A DNA stretch of 64,000 bases, taken from the NCBI RefSeq assembly GCF_900129615.1, contig NZ_FQWI01000001.1, forward strand, positions 434,001 to 498,000. The letters are read 5' to 3'. Each line of letters begins with the position of its first letter. Position 1 is the stretch's first letter. The position numbers and the translations under genes were made by a program. The stretch comes from Pectobacterium carotovorum. Lineage in GTDB: Bacteria > Pseudomonadota > Gammaproteobacteria > Enterobacterales > Enterobacteriaceae. Shown piece by piece: positions 1 to 8,937 of the stretch. The notes below the pieces were generated by a model, which worked only from the letters and a program-made list of their open reading frames with translations, was not told the DNA's origin and did no database searches.

Positions 1-111
1 AACCGCAGCTGGTTTTGTGGTGCCTATTGGTACAACGGTTTTCATGAAGACGGCGTCAGAAGCGCGCTGGATGTCGTCAACCTCCTCCATCAGAGTGTGC
101 AAGATGAATAG
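1..111 (+). CDS. NAD(P)/FAD-dependent amine-oxidase-like protein (COG2907), C-terminal end only
   Basis: The frame starting at base 1 is open for 36 codons and stops with TAG at 109-111. Its residues (NRSWFCGAYWYNGFHEDG and on) match what I recall of the C-terminal end of COG2907 predicted NAD/FAD-binding oxidoreductases, which have an amine-oxidase fold. The start lies outside the window. The stop overlaps the next gene's ATG at 104 by 8 nt, so the two are probably translationally coupled. The neighbours, DUF1365 and a cyclopropane-synthase-like methyltransferase, are the usual company of this family and support a membrane-lipid modification role. The substrate is unknown. Confidence 0.75.
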   Translation, partial: NRSWFCGAYWYNGFHEDGVRSALDVVNLLHQSVQDE

Positions 112-829
112 CGCCTTGTATGTTGGCAAGGTTCGCCATCGACGCTTCACGCCCGTTACACATCGTTTCGACTATGCGTTATTCATGACGTTAATCGATT
201 TAGATGAGATCCCCGCCTTGCCGCATGCGGGGATTGCGCTAGAGCGCTTTTCCCCTGCGTCATTTTGTCGCGGTGATTACCTCGGTGGCGGCGATATCAA
301 AACCAAAGCGCAGGATCGGATTGCAGAACTGACTGGGGAACGCCTCACGGGGAAAGTACTACTGCTGTGCCAGCTACGCTATCTCGGCTGCTATTTCAAC
401 CCGGTCAATTTCTATTATTTGTACGATGAGCATAACGAACTACGCTGGTTATTGGCAGAAGTGCGTAATACGCCTTGGAACGAACGTCATACCTATGCCG
501 TCGTCCCCGATGGTTCTACGCCTGTTTCCAAAGCGTTTCATGTGTCGCCTTTTAACCCGATGGACATGGTGTATCACTGGCGACTCACGCCGCCCGATGC
601 GCGTCTGCGGATTCACATCGAGAATCACAGACAAGGGCGCGAGTTTGACGCGACGCTGGTGCTGCATCGTCAGCCGCTCACTCGTGCCGCCCTGCGCGCC
701 CAGCTTTGGTCTCTGCCGTTAATGACGATGAAAACCGCCTGCACCATATATTGGCAGGCTTTGAAACTGTGGATTAAACGCTCACCCGTTTATCCTCATC
801 CGCAGTCTGAAAAGAAGGACAACCCATGA
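104..829 (+). CDS. DUF1365 family protein
   Basis: A protein of 241 residues starting at ATG 104 (MNSALYVGKV). An upstream in-frame ATG at 17 exists, but it lies wholly inside the end of the preceding gene, and 104 gives the family-typical N-terminus. DUF1365 proteins have no settled biochemical activity; they recur between a COG2907 oxidoreductase and a Cfa-like methyltransferase. Visible conserved stretches include a CYFNPVNFYY segment near the middle and a HVSPFNPMD segment. The stop overlaps the next start by 4 nt (ATGA at 826), consistent with one operon acting on fatty acyl chains. The functional assignment is by context only. Confidence 0.85.
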   Translation: MNSALYVGKVRHRRFTPVTHRFDYALFMTLIDLDEIPALPHAGIALERFSPASFCRGDYLGGGDIKTKAQDRIAELTGERLTGKVLLLCQLRYLGCYFNPVNFYYLYDEHNELRWLLAEVRNTPWNERHTYAVVPDGSTPVSKAFHVSPFNPMDMVYHWRLTPPDARLRIHIENHRQGREFDATLVLHRQPLTRAALRAQLWSLPLMTMKTACTIYWQALKLWIKRSPVYPHPQSEKKDNP

Positions 830-2055
830 GTTCAACGGAAACACAGCTGGTGCGTCACCCGAGCAATACCGCTCGCTATACTCGAGCCAGAAAAGTGGTC
901 TTTCTTCTGCTTAGTCGAATAGATGGCGGAGGGTTGCGCCTTCGCGAACCAGAAGGCAATGAAATGTTATTCGGGGATCGGCACGCGACGCTGCAAGGTG
1001 AAATCACGATACATAACCACCGTGTTTACCGCCGTGTACTGCTCGGTGGAAGTATCGCTGCCGGCGAAAGCTATATCGATGGTGATTGGAGCTCAACCAA
1101 CCTCACGCTCGTTCTCCAACTTTTGGCGCAAAATCAGGCGCTAATCGATACGCTTGAAACGCGCTTTGGCTGGCTGACGGGGCCATTTCATCGTTTCATC
1201 CACTGGTGCCGTCGTAATCGCCCGCAGCAGGCACAGAAAAATATCGCCGCCCATTACGATCTGGGCAACCATTTTTACCGCAGCTTTCTCGATAGCGAAA
1301 TGCTCTACTCCAGCGCCTGGTATCAGCAACCCGAAATGACGCTGGAAGACGCTCAGCGCGCCAAGCTGCGTCGCCTCTGCGAACAGTTGGCACTCTGTGA
1401 AACGGATCATTTACTGGAAATTGGCACCGGCTGGGGAGGATTAGCCGAACTGGCCGCACGTGAATATGGCTGTCACGTCACCACAACCACGTTGTCACAA
1501 CAGCAGTATGACTATGCGGTTGAGCGCATTCAGCAAGCAGGCCTTAGCCATAAAGTGACAGTGCTGTTACAGGATTACCGCGCGTTGACCGGCCAGTATG
1601 ACAAGCTGGTGTCGGTCGAAATGATCGAAGCGGTCGGAAAAGCCTATTTACCCACCTTCTTCAAACGCTGCCAGCAATTGCTGCGTCCACAAGGCCGTAT
1701 GGTGCTTCAGGCGATCACAATTGCCGACCAGCGCTACAGCCATTACAGTCGTAATGTCGATTTTATCCAACGCTACATTTTTCCCGGCGGTTTTCTGCCC
1801 TCAATTACCGCGATGACGACCACCATGACGCGGCATACCGATTTTATCACCCGCGATCTGTTTGATATCGGTCAGGACTATGCCCGCACCCTCAGCGAAT
1901 GGCGGCAGCGCTTTTATCAGCAGTGGCATATGCTGAATGCTCAGGGCTTTGATGAACCTTTCCAGCGCCTGTGGGTGTTTTACCTTTGCTATTGTGAAGC
2001 GGGCTTTCGCGCACGCACCATCAGCACGGTACAGCTCACCGCAGAAAGGCCATGA
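826..2055 (+). CDS. Cyclopropane-fatty-acyl-phospholipid synthase-like SAM methyltransferase
   Basis: This 409-residue protein of the CFA synthase/mycolic acid methyltransferase superfamily would transfer a methyl group from S-adenosylmethionine to unsaturated acyl chains of membrane phospholipids. The SAM-binding motif LLEIGTGWGG is near residues 195-205, preceded by the family's AHYDLGN segment (about 142-148). A family-typical region with YIFPGGFLPS lies around residue 320. It overlaps the DUF1365 gene by ATGA. It is probably not the housekeeping cfa gene, because the COG2907-DUF1365-Cfa grouping marks a separate paralogous cluster linked elsewhere to oxidative or singlet-oxygen stress. 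The exact product (cyclopropane, methyl-branched or furan precursor) cannot be told. Confidence 0.85.
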   Translation: MSSTETQLVRHPSNTARYTRARKVVFLLLSRIDGGGLRLREPEGNEMLFGDRHATLQGEITIHNHRVYRRVLLGGSIAAGESYIDGDWSSTNLTLVLQLLAQNQALIDTLETRFGWLTGPFHRFIHWCRRNRPQQAQKNIAAHYDLGNHFYRSFLDSEMLYSSAWYQQPEMTLEDAQRAKLRRLCEQLALCETDHLLEIGTGWGGLAELAAREYGCHVTTTTLSQQQYDYAVERIQQAGLSHKVTVLLQDYRALTGQYDKLVSVEMIEAVGKAYLPTFFKRCQQLLRPQGRMVLQAITIADQRYSHYSRNVDFIQRYIFPGGFLPSITAMTTTMTRHTDFITRDLFDIGQDYARTLSEWRQRFYQQWHMLNAQGFDEPFQRLWVFYLCYCEAGFRARTISTVQLTAERP

Positions 2056-2109
2056 GCAAAAAGCATCGCGACTGAACCTTTACACTCAACCCCTAAGAGG
2101 CAAAAGACA

Positions 2110-2634
2110 ATGAAACTGAAGGCACTTATCCTGACAGGCGTGTTCTTTTCCTGTTCCACCTTCGCGGCAAGCACCACGGTGACGCTGAATGAAGCGCTGC
2201 CAACGGGCACGGGTGGAAGTATCGGTGAGGTATCCATTACGGAAACGCCGTACGGCCTGCTTTTCACGCCGAGCCTGAAAGGACTGAAAGCGGGTATTCA
2301 CGGGTTCCACGTGCATGAAAATGCCAGCTGTGAACCTGCCGAACAAGACGGCAAACCGGTTCCCGCCCTGGCGGCAGGCGGCCACCTCGATCCGAAAAAA
2401 ACCGGTAAACACCTTGGCCCTTATAACGATCAGGGGCATTTGGGCGACCTGCCCGGTCTGGTCGTGAATGCGGACGGCACGTCCACTTATCCACTGTTGG
2501 CTCCACGGATAAAATCGCTGTCAGAAGTGAAAAATCATGCGTTGATGGTTCACGTCGACGGGGATAACTATGCTGACACACCCGCAAAACTGGGCGGTGG
2601 CGGAGCAAGGATGGCGTGCGGAGTGATTGATTAA
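2110..2634 (+). CDS. sodC: Periplasmic Cu/Zn superoxide dismutase
   Basis: A 174-residue protein that dismutates superoxide to peroxide and oxygen in the periplasm. A clear signal peptide ends near residue 20 (CSTFAA). The copper and zinc ligands are visible in GFHVHENASCEP, GGHLDP and the GPYNDQGHLGDLPGL segment. The end GGGGARMACGVID carries the conserved Arg and disulfide Cys. Length is close to E. coli SodC (173). A ribosome-binding AAGAGG lies just upstream of ATG 2110. The gene appears monocistronic, converging on the sugar-binding-protein gene, with a long hairpin between them. Confidence 0.96.
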   Translation: MKLKALILTGVFFSCSTFAASTTVTLNEALPTGTGGSIGEVSITETPYGLLFTPSLKGLKAGIHGFHVHENASCEPAEQDGKPVPALAAGGHLDPKKTGKHLGPYNDQGHLGDLPGLVVNADGTSTYPLLAPRIKSLSEVKNHALMVHVDGDNYADTPAKLGGGGARMACGVID

Positions 2635-2654
2635 GTAGGCGTAACGTTCGAGAC

Positions 2655-2690
2655 GTGTGATGCCATATCGTTTGCGACATGGCATCACAC
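2655..2690. terminator. Long hairpin between convergent genes
   Basis: Arms GTGTGATGCCAT (2655-2666) and ATGGCATCACAC (2679-2690) pair perfectly, with a further short inner helix. It sits between the converging ends of sodC and the sugar-binding-protein gene. There is no good T-run, so it may act as a bidirectional stop or only as mRNA end protection. Confidence 0.55.
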
Positions 2691-2711
2691 ATTAACAATT
2701 AACAACAGTGG

Positions 2712-4031
2712 TTAGCGGATAGCACGTTTTAATATACGGTTAGCGCTGTTCAGGAAATCATCGGCAACCTTATTCACCTCTCCATTACCGTAATCCAGTT
2801 TTTGCAGACTGCTTGTCCACAGCTGAACCAACTCCTGATTTTCCATAAACGGTGAAACAGGCACCTTAGACGCAGGTTGCTCCGCGGCCGCCCGATAGGC
2901 ATTCGCTAACAGATTACCGGGGTTAATCACGCCGATCTCTTCCAGCAATTTTTGCGCTTTCGGGTTAGCAGGCATCCCGTTTTGCAATCCTAATGCCTTC
3001 ACGCCCTCCGGGTTACTCAGCATGAAACTCATCAACATCGCCGCTTCCTTAGGATGCTTGCTGTTCTTGCTGATGGCGAACAGCGAAGACGGCTTGGTGG
3101 TCAGCCCAGAATCTTTAGCATTGGGCATGGTGAGGAACGGCCCCGTTTCCAACACGGCATCCTTTGGCATATTGCTAGAGTAGGTATAGATGGCCGAATC
3201 CCATAAATACATCCCGGCTAATTCACCGTTAATCCAGGGGCGAATCTCATAGACGTTGGTCCGGCCGAATGAGGAGAAATAGCGCTGATCGGGTATCACA
3301 TGGGAATCAACCAGTTTTTTATAAAAGCCGAAGAGTTCCCGTACCTGATCGCGGCTATAGGCAATGCTCTGCTTCTTCTCATCGATCATATCAATGCCGT
3401 ACTTCTGTGCCATGTAGCTACGGCCGAGCGTCAGAATATCCAGCACATCGCTTGAACCTTGAGCAACGCCAAGCGGGTAATAATTGTCGCCCAGTTTTTG
3501 TTTAAACACCGGACCGGCGGCAAACAGCTCATCCCAGGTTTGCGGATAGGCGACGCCTGCTTTATCCCAGGTCGTTTTGTTGTAAATCATGCTACGGGAC
3601 GTCATCGAAATCGGGAGACCTTGCAGCTTCCCTTTTACGTCCGCCGTTTTCAGGGCATTAGGCGGAAAATCGCCCAGCCCCAGAATGTCTTTTTGCTTGT
3701 TCAAATCATAGAAGCCGTCGCCGTTGCGGGAAAACTGCGGCAGCCAGTTCCAGTCGATACGAATGACATCAGGCTCTTGTCCCCCGGCCATCTGGGTTGA
3801 CAAGCGGGAAAGGTAGCCATCCCAGCCAGCATATTCGGCTTTGACGGTAATCGTCGGATTCGCTTTTTGGAACGCGTTAATAGCAGCGAGTGTCGCCTCA
3901 TGCCGCTGATTGCCACCCCACCAGGAGATACGGATCTCGGCGGCATCAGCAGAGTGAGAGAATGCCGCGCCCACGGGAAGCGCAGCACAGAGCAGGAGTA
4001 GGTGAGATAATTTGTTCCGTGTTTTCGCCAT
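2712..4031 (-). CDS. ABC transporter sugar-binding protein (family 1 solute-binding)
   Basis: A 439-residue periplasmic solute-binding protein. The start is placed at the Met of MAKTRNKLSH (4031), which begins a clean signal peptide ending near SADA|AEIR. An upstream in-frame Met at 4088 would put hydrophilic sequence before the signal peptide. The mature part opens with EIRISWWGG, and VKAEYAGWDGYLSRL follows, as in carbohydrate-binding proteins that bind oligosaccharides. It lies about 110 nt downstream of a Gfo/Idh/MocA dehydrogenase on the same strand, so the pair may be co-transcribed. No permease or ATPase gene is adjacent, so it must use a transporter encoded elsewhere. The substrate is unknown. 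Confidence 0.85.
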   Translation of the reverse strand: MAKTRNKLSHLLLLCAALPVGAAFSHSADAAEIRISWWGGNQRHEATLAAINAFQKANPTITVKAEYAGWDGYLSRLSTQMAGGQEPDVIRIDWNWLPQFSRNGDGFYDLNKQKDILGLGDFPPNALKTADVKGKLQGLPISMTSRSMIYNKTTWDKAGVAYPQTWDELFAAGPVFKQKLGDNYYPLGVAQGSSDVLDILTLGRSYMAQKYGIDMIDEKKQSIAYSRDQVRELFGFYKKLVDSHVIPDQRYFSSFGRTNVYEIRPWINGELAGMYLWDSAIYTYSSNMPKDAVLETGPFLTMPNAKDSGLTTKPSSLFAISKNSKHPKEAAMLMSFMLSNPEGVKALGLQNGMPANPKAQKLLEEIGVINPGNLLANAYRAAAEQPASKVPVSPFMENQELVQLWTSSLQKLDYGNGEVNKVADDFLNSANRILKRAIR

Positions 4032-4141
4032 AATAGAACCCTTATAATAGTATTCGGAGGTTTCCACCTGCTGCCCTTTTAGGGGCAAACAGGTACTACG
4101 GATGCGGAAGCATTTACTGCCTGAAATGGCAGGTACTCTGA

Positions 4142-5437
4142 TTAATTCCCTCTTTTCAGGTTAACGGCCAGTTCGCTTATTTTCACTGGCAGTTCGGTGC
4201 GTAATGATCGATTGGCAGCGATGCCAGTTAAAATAGACATTGCCCCATCACGATAATCTGCTGCGCGATGTAATGGATCGGGTTCCGGTGTACCAAACAG
4301 ATCGTTTAACATGACCTGATCGCCGCCGCCGTGTCCGCCCGCTTTAAATTCAACCGGTACGACATAAGGCTCGTCGAACATCGGATAGATCTTTATTTCA
4401 CATTCATTCAGCGCACCTTCATCCTCTTTTTGTCCGCCTCCGTTTACATAAGATTTCTCTACCAGTTTCATTTCCAACCGGCCCTTACTGCCATTAAACA
4501 CCACGTTCAGCCCTTCCCAGGGTAAATAGGCGTTTAATGAGTATGTCATGATGGCTTTACTCTTATAGCGCACCATCACACCCAGTACATCTTCAATATT
4601 AATACCGTCATCGAACACGCTTTTATCGCGGTAATAGCCGTCTTCATGTTCGGCGTCTAAATATAAGGCGGTGAGCTGTTCGCTTTGATTCATATGCAAC
4701 GCAAACGGATCGTTTTCTGCCGCCGCGCTATTATGTGACCGGGAATAAAATTCTGTGACACCCCGTGCTTCGGCATTCGCTTTACCGTAAAAACGTAAAT
4801 CGCCCTGCGCATAGACCGTTTCCGGTTCGCTATTCAGCCAGAAATTCACCAGATCAAAATGGTGCGTGGATTTGTGTACCAACAGCCCGCCGCTATTACG
4901 TTTATCACGGTGCCAGCGACGGAAATAATCCGCCCCGTGCTCAGTATTCAACAGCCACTCAAAATGAACGGAATAAACTTCACCAATCAGCCCAGCGGCA
5001 ATTAATTCGCGGATTTTGCTGTGATGCGGCGCGTAGCGGTAATTAAAGGTCACGCGTAATTTACGCCCGGTACGATTAATCGCATCAATAATCGCCTGAC
5101 ATTTTTCTTCATCAATCGTCATCGGTTTTTCACTGATGGCATCACAGCCTAATTCCATTGCCCGAATAATATAGTGATGATGCGTCCGATCCAGAGACGT
5201 CACAATAACCACATCCGGCTTGGTTTCCGCGATCATCTTCTCGAACTGTTCGGCACGATACGTCGGCACATTATCGTGTCCATATTTATGGACAATCTGG
5301 TTGGCATAATTCATTCGCGTCTGGTTTGTATCGCAAAAAGCCACAAACTGCCCCTGATCCTGATAATCCCTGGCGATCGATTCCAGATAAAGGCCCGCGC
5401 GGCCTCCCGTTCCCACTACGGCATATTTTTTTTTCAT
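4142..5437 (-). CDS. Gfo/Idh/MocA family oxidoreductase
   Basis: A 431-residue NAD(P)-dependent sugar or polyol dehydrogenase. The N-terminal Rossmann motif (VVGTGGRAGLY) directly follows MKKKYA, and the family's EKP motif (AISEKPM) supplies the catalytic lysine. A C-terminal substrate domain begins near residue 130. The start at 5437 is preferred because GGAGG lies 11 nt upstream, whereas the Met codon three residues earlier has only 2 nt spacing and the one six residues earlier overlaps the site. It is followed on the same strand by a sugar-binding protein, suggesting catabolism of an imported carbohydrate. The sugar cannot be named from sequence. Confidence 0.85.
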   Translation of the reverse strand: MKKKYAVVGTGGRAGLYLESIARDYQDQGQFVAFCDTNQTRMNYANQIVHKYGHDNVPTYRAEQFEKMIAETKPDVVIVTSLDRTHHHYIIRAMELGCDAISEKPMTIDEEKCQAIIDAINRTGRKLRVTFNYRYAPHHSKIRELIAAGLIGEVYSVHFEWLLNTEHGADYFRRWHRDKRNSGGLLVHKSTHHFDLVNFWLNSEPETVYAQGDLRFYGKANAEARGVTEFYSRSHNSAAAENDPFALHMNQSEQLTALYLDAEHEDGYYRDKSVFDDGINIEDVLGVMVRYKSKAIMTYSLNAYLPWEGLNVVFNGSKGRLEMKLVEKSYVNGGGQKEDEGALNECEIKIYPMFDEPYVVPVEFKAGGHGGGDQVMLNDLFGTPEPDPLHRAADYRDGAMSILTGIAANRSLRTELPVKISELAVNLKRGN

Positions 5438-5721
5438 TCTGCGCATTTCCTCCAAATAACGTAGGACACATAGCTATTCGTACATAAAAACAGGACGCTA
5501 AAACGTTCACCGGATTAGCTGGCACATATCGATTAAGGGGCGGGTAGAGTGATTTTCATTATGACAAGCCATACCCACACGCTTATGCCTTTGCCATAAA
5601 AAAATAGAGCATCCCAACATCGTTCACCTTCATATTATTGCCATGTGATGGTGTTATCTGGCAGTAGGATGAAGATTGGCATGCTCCAGTTCTCATAAAT
5701 ACAAATTGAGCATTTATCATA
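5438..5721. other. Gene-poor region upstream of the dehydrogenase gene
   Basis: No convincing gene is seen between the dehydrogenase start and the small leftward ORF ending at 5722. It must hold the promoter of the leftward dehydrogenase/binding-protein pair. Together with the doubtful ORF at 5722-6006 it makes about 650 nt without a well-supported gene. Confidence 0.5.
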
Positions 5722-6006
5722 TTAATTATTGATTTTATTGGTAATGTTAGATGAGTCAAATCCCCATGCCTCACGTTGGATGTGCATTGCCTCTCTTAAG
5801 TGTTCGTACGTCAACGGGATTCGTTCTAACGCGGTGCCAATCGCCGCATTCAAATCCATCGATGGTGAAGAACGGATGAAGAACGATAGCTTCCCACTCA
5901 AATCTCCCCTTCTATCTTGGCAGGCTAAGAATATGTCGGGGCTACGCCGGGTGACGATCGTGATGGTTTTCTCTTTTTTCACCTCACCGCGTGACATATC
6001 TCGCAT
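5722..6006 (-). CDS. Small hypothetical protein (doubtful)
   Basis: A 94-residue open frame starting at MRDMSRGEVKK, or up to 109 residues if a GTG at 6051 is used. The middle part (TITIVTRRSPDIF, then AAIGTALERIPLTYEHLREA) has a normal residue mix, so it may be a real small protein, but no family is recognised and no strong ribosome-binding site is seen. The opposite strand also has a 118-residue frame over the same bases. It lies divergent from ogt, so if it is not coding, the DNA is the ogt promoter region. Confidence 0.35.
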   Translation of the reverse strand: MRDMSRGEVKKEKTITIVTRRSPDIFLACQDRRGDLSGKLSFFIRSSPSMDLNAAIGTALERIPLTYEHLREAMHIQREAWGFDSSNITNKINN

Positions 6007-6094
6007 TTTATTTTCAATCCGTCTGAGGATGCCGGATAATCGGCACGTCACTCACGAGAGAAGCAAGAAAGCGATAAGCGCGTAAGGAATCACT

Positions 6095-6631
6095 ATGCAG
6101 ACTTTTTTTCAGGACACCATGGCAACTCCGCTCGGGGAGTTATTGATTATTGCGGATGAAAATAATCATTTGCGTGCCGTCGAGTGGCGCGAGTATGAAG
6201 ACGATTTATTTCGCTCACTCAATCGCAGTTATCGAAATGATCCCTTTTCGTTACAATCGCGTCATAATCCCGGTGGTCTGACAGACAGCCTGCAACGCTA
6301 TTTTGATGGTGAATTAGCGATTATTGATACGCTGCCCGTTGCTTCCGTAGGGACCGAATTTCAACAGCAGGTTTGGCGGGAATTACGTCGAATCCCCTGT
6401 GGAGAAATTACCACATACGGCGAACTTGCAACACTACTGGGACGCCCTGGCGCAGCGCGTGCGGTCGGCATGGCAAACGGCTCCAACCCTGTCAGCATCG
6501 TGGTTCCCTGCCATCGCGTCATCGGTACTGGCGGTGCGCTGACGGGCTATGCGGGTGGCATTCACCGTAAGCAGTGGCTGCTCGCTCACGAAGGTTATTT
6601 ACCTAAACAGCTCTTTACTTCAACAGAATAG
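6095..6631 (+). CDS. ogt: Methylated-DNA--[protein]-cysteine S-methyltransferase
   Basis: A 178-residue suicide repair protein that moves the alkyl group from O6-alkylguanine or O4-alkylthymine in DNA onto its own cysteine. The active-site motif IVVPCHRVIG is present with Cys139. The DNA-binding helix-turn-helix region with the arginine finger (ARAVGMANGSNP) precedes it. The constitutive Ogt type is preferred over Ada because there is no N-terminal Ada domain and because ogt directly upstream of fnr is the order known in E. coli. An upstream gap of uncertain coding content contains its promoter. Confidence 0.95.
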   Translation: MQTFFQDTMATPLGELLIIADENNHLRAVEWREYEDDLFRSLNRSYRNDPFSLQSRHNPGGLTDSLQRYFDGELAIIDTLPVASVGTEFQQQVWRELRRIPCGEITTYGELATLLGRPGAARAVGMANGSNPVSIVVPCHRVIGTGGALTGYAGGIHRKQWLLAHEGYLPKQLFTSTE

Positions 6632-6879
6632 TTTACCGTTATAATTTTTACGCTTCGCGGCACACGAAATTTCCCTCCGAATTGCTTATCATCGTAAGCG
6701 ATTCGGATTAATCAACGTGTTAACCGTTCAGTAACGTAATGGACGAAAATATTATCTCCGCACAGGTCTTATATATCGAAATATTTCCCAGAAAAATCGA
6801 AAAATTATAGTTAGTTCACTATTTATTGGTCTATTCCGGTGATTACCGGTCTTATCAGAGCCGATAAAAGCTGTTAAAA

Positions 6880-6893
6880 TTGACCAATATCAA
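6880..6893 (+). promoter_or_regulatory. FNR box in the fnr promoter
   Basis: TTGACCAATATCAA matches the FNR consensus TTGAT-N4-ATCAA with a single change. It lies 20 nt before the fnr start, just after a TTAAAAT that could serve as the -10 element. In E. coli fnr has a near-identical autoregulatory site in the same place. Oxygen-dependent negative autoregulation is therefore likely. Confidence 0.8.
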
Positions 6894-6913
6894 TTATTGC
6901 CTGAGCAAAGCCT

Positions 6914-7660
6914 ATGATCCCGGAAAAGCGAATTATCCGACGCATCCAGTCTGGCGGTTGTGCAATCCACTGTCAGGATTGCAGTATCAGTCAGCTATGC
7001 ATCCCTTTCACCCTGAATGAACACGAGCTCGATCAGCTCGACAACATCATTGAAAGGAAGAAGCCTATCCAGAAGGGGCAGGCGCTGTTTAAGGCTGGCG
7101 ATGAACTGAGATCGTTGTACGCCATCCGCTCCGGTACGATAAAAAGCTATACCATCACGGAGCAAGGCGACGAGCAGATCACCGGTTTTCATCTGGCGGG
7201 TGACTTGGTGGGCTTTGATGCTATCGGTACGGCCCAACATCCGAGCTTCGCGCAGGCGCTGGAAACGTCAATGGTCTGCGAAATTCCTTTCGAGACGCTG
7301 GACGACCTCTCAGGGAAAATGCCTAACCTGCGTCAGCAGATGATGCGCCTGATGAGCGGTGAAATCCGTGGCGATCAGGACATGATTCTGCTGCTGTCGA
7401 AAAAGAACGCTGAGGAGCGTCTGGCGGCGTTTGTCTACAACCTCTCCCGCCGTTTCGCTCAGCGTGGTTTCTCACCGCGTGAGTTCCGTTTGACCATGAC
7501 GCGTGGTGATATCGGCAACTATCTGGGGCTGACCGTTGAAACCATCAGCCGTCTGCTGGGGCGTTTCCAGAAAAGCGGTACGCTGGCGGTAAAAGGAAAA
7601 TACATCACGATCGAGAATCTTGATGCGCTTTCCGAATTAGCAGGTTCTTCACGCAAATAA
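6914..7660 (+). CDS. fnr: FNR, oxygen-sensing transcriptional regulator
   Basis: A 248-residue CRP/FNR-family regulator controlling the switch to anaerobic metabolism. The four cysteines that hold the oxygen-labile [4Fe-4S] cluster are present at positions 20, 23, 29 and 122. The cyclic-nucleotide-binding-like beta-roll spans about 30-150. The C-terminal helix-turn-helix includes the recognition segment [11 protein letters not shown]. The length is within two residues of E. coli FNR. The ATG at 6914 follows an FNR box by 20 nt. It sits between ogt and uspE, as in other enterobacteria. Confidence 0.98.
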   Translation: MIPEKRIIRRIQSGGCAIHCQDCSISQLCIPFTLNEHELDQLDNIIERKKPIQKGQALFKAGDELRSLYAIRSGTIKSYTITEQGDEQITGFHLAGDLVGFDAIGTAQHPSFAQALETSMVCEIPFETLDDLSGKMPNLRQQMMRLMSGEIRGDQDMILLLSKKNAEERLAAFVYNLSRRFAQRGFSPREFRLTMTRGDIGNYLGLTVETISRLLGRFQKSGTLAVKGKYITIENLDALSELAGSSRK

Positions 7661-7678
7661 TATTTCCAGCCTAACTAT

Positions 7679-7714
7679 TTGACGTTGCCACTTTTTTTAC
7701 TGTGGCAGCGTCAA
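7679..7714 (+). terminator. Hairpin after fnr
   Basis: TTGACGTTGCCAC and GTGGCAGCGTCAA form a 13-position stem with one G-T pair around a T-rich loop. It begins 18 nt after the fnr stop. The T-run is in the loop rather than after the stem, so termination efficiency is uncertain. Confidence 0.45.
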
Positions 7715-7851
7715 CGCTCTTCCCCGCTTTTCAGCACCTTCCGTGATATTTCCTATTTTGTTATTCTGCGGCTTATCTCTGTTGTCCAAAACGATCCCAT
7801 TGCGGTACTCTTGAAAGACAGGCTGTGGAGTAACAGCTGTTTGGAGGAGCT

Positions 7852-8802
7852 ATGGCAAAGTATCAGAACTTACTGGTAGCTATTGACCCAAATCAGGATG
7901 ACCAACCAGCGCTGCGTCGGGCGGTTTACCTGGTTCAGCGACTTGGCGGCCGTATCAAGGCATTTCTGCCGATTTATGATTTCTCTTATGAAATGACCAC
8001 CCTGCTTTCTCCCGATGAACGGGTGGAAATGCGTCAGGGCGTTATTCAGCAACGGACTGAGTGGATTGCGGAACAGTGCAAATACTACCTTGAAGCGGGC
8101 ATTTCGATAGAAATCAAAGTGGTGTGGCACAATAAACCCTTTGAGGCCATCATTCGGGAAGTGATTTCCGGGCAACACGACCTGTTGTTGAAAATGGCGC
8201 ACCAACACGATCGGCTGGAAGCCGTTATCTTTACGCCAACCGACTGGCAACTCCTGCGCAAGTGCCCTTGCCCCGTGTGGATGGTAAAAGATCAGCCTTG
8301 GCCAGTCGAAGGCCGTGCGCTAGTTGCCGTCAATTTGGCCAGCGAAGACCCGTATCACGATCCGCTCAATATCAAACTGGTATCGGAAACGATAGAACTG
8401 GCGCAGCATGTTGACCAAACCGAAGTCCATCTGGTCGGTGCTTACCCGGTTACCCCCATCAATATCGCCATTGAACTGCCTGATTTCGATCCCAGCGTCT
8501 ACAACGATGCGATTCGAGGCCAGCACCTTATCGCCATGAAATCCTTACGGCAGAAGTTCAGTCTGGATGAACGCGTGACGCACGTAGAAAAAGGGCTGCC
8601 AGAGGAAGTCATTCCCGATCTGGCGGAACATTTGCAGGCGGGCGTAGTGGTGTTAGGGTCGCTGGGTAGAACCGGCCTTTCCGCTGCTTTTATTGGCAAC
8701 ACCGTCGAGCATGTTATCGATCACTTGAAGTGCGATTTACTTGCGATCAAACCCGATGATTTCGTGTCACCGATTACGTTAGAAGACGGTGATAACAGCT
8801 AA
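7852..8802 (+). CDS. uspE: Universal stress protein E
   Basis: A 316-residue cytoplasmic protein made of two tandem Usp domains (about 1-150 and 155-310). The ATP-binding-type glycine signature ([23 protein letters not shown]) is present only in the second domain. UspE is linked to stress survival, aggregation and motility in E. coli. The start ATG at 7852 has GGAGG ten bases upstream (TTGGAGGAGCT). It follows fnr in the same direction after a hairpin, an arrangement conserved in enterobacteria, and FNR control has been reported for usp genes. A strong terminator follows. Confidence 0.96.
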   Translation: MAKYQNLLVAIDPNQDDQPALRRAVYLVQRLGGRIKAFLPIYDFSYEMTTLLSPDERVEMRQGVIQQRTEWIAEQCKYYLEAGISIEIKVVWHNKPFEAIIREVISGQHDLLLKMAHQHDRLEAVIFTPTDWQLLRKCPCPVWMVKDQPWPVEGRALVAVNLASEDPYHDPLNIKLVSETIELAQHVDQTEVHLVGAYPVTPINIAIELPDFDPSVYNDAIRGQHLIAMKSLRQKFSLDERVTHVEKGLPEEVIPDLAEHLQAGVVVLGSLGRTGLSAAFIGNTVEHVIDHLKCDLLAIKPDDFVSPITLEDGDNS

Positions 8803-8830
8803 TTGCTCGTTTCATCTCGCTCAACATCAA

Positions 8831-8862
8831 ATAATGCCAGCCTCCGTGCTGGCATTATTTTT
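8831..8862 (+). terminator. Rho-independent terminator of uspE
   Basis: ATAATGCCAGC (8831-8841) pairs perfectly with GCTGGCATTAT (8848-8858), followed by a T-run. It lies 28 nt after the uspE stop. Confidence 0.9.
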
Positions 8863-8893
8863 GGCGATGTCATGATAGCTATTGAGATGTAAA

Positions 8894-8915
8894 AAAGGGG
8901 CGACATCGCCCCTTT
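8894..8915 (-). terminator. Rho-independent terminator of pntAB
   Basis: AAAGGGGCGA and TCGCCCCTTT form a 10-bp stem with a two-base loop. On the minus strand the stem is followed by a run of T (A-run at 8891-8896 on the plus strand), placing it 22 nt after the pntB stop. Confidence 0.9.
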
Positions 8916-8937
8916 CGTTTTCTACTTCCCGTCACGC

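Noticed and set aside
1141-1459. Leftward frames within the Cfa-like gene
   Set aside because: Antisense shadows of a strongly conserved enzyme gene; same reasoning was applied to the many other frames inside clear genes.
5540-5565. Possible KdgR box (pectin-regulon operator) near TTTTCATTATGAC
   Set aside because: Only one half (TTTTCATT) fits; the other arm is missing, so there is no palindrome.
5729-6085. 118-codon rightward frame upstream of ogt
   Set aside because: Residue composition is unlike a protein family, it has no ribosome-binding site, and it overlaps the somewhat better leftward frame; it is more likely a chance frame in the ogt promoter region.
7679-7879. 66-codon frame between fnr and uspE
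   Set aside because: It runs through the post-fnr hairpin and into the uspE start; no start signal and no similarity.
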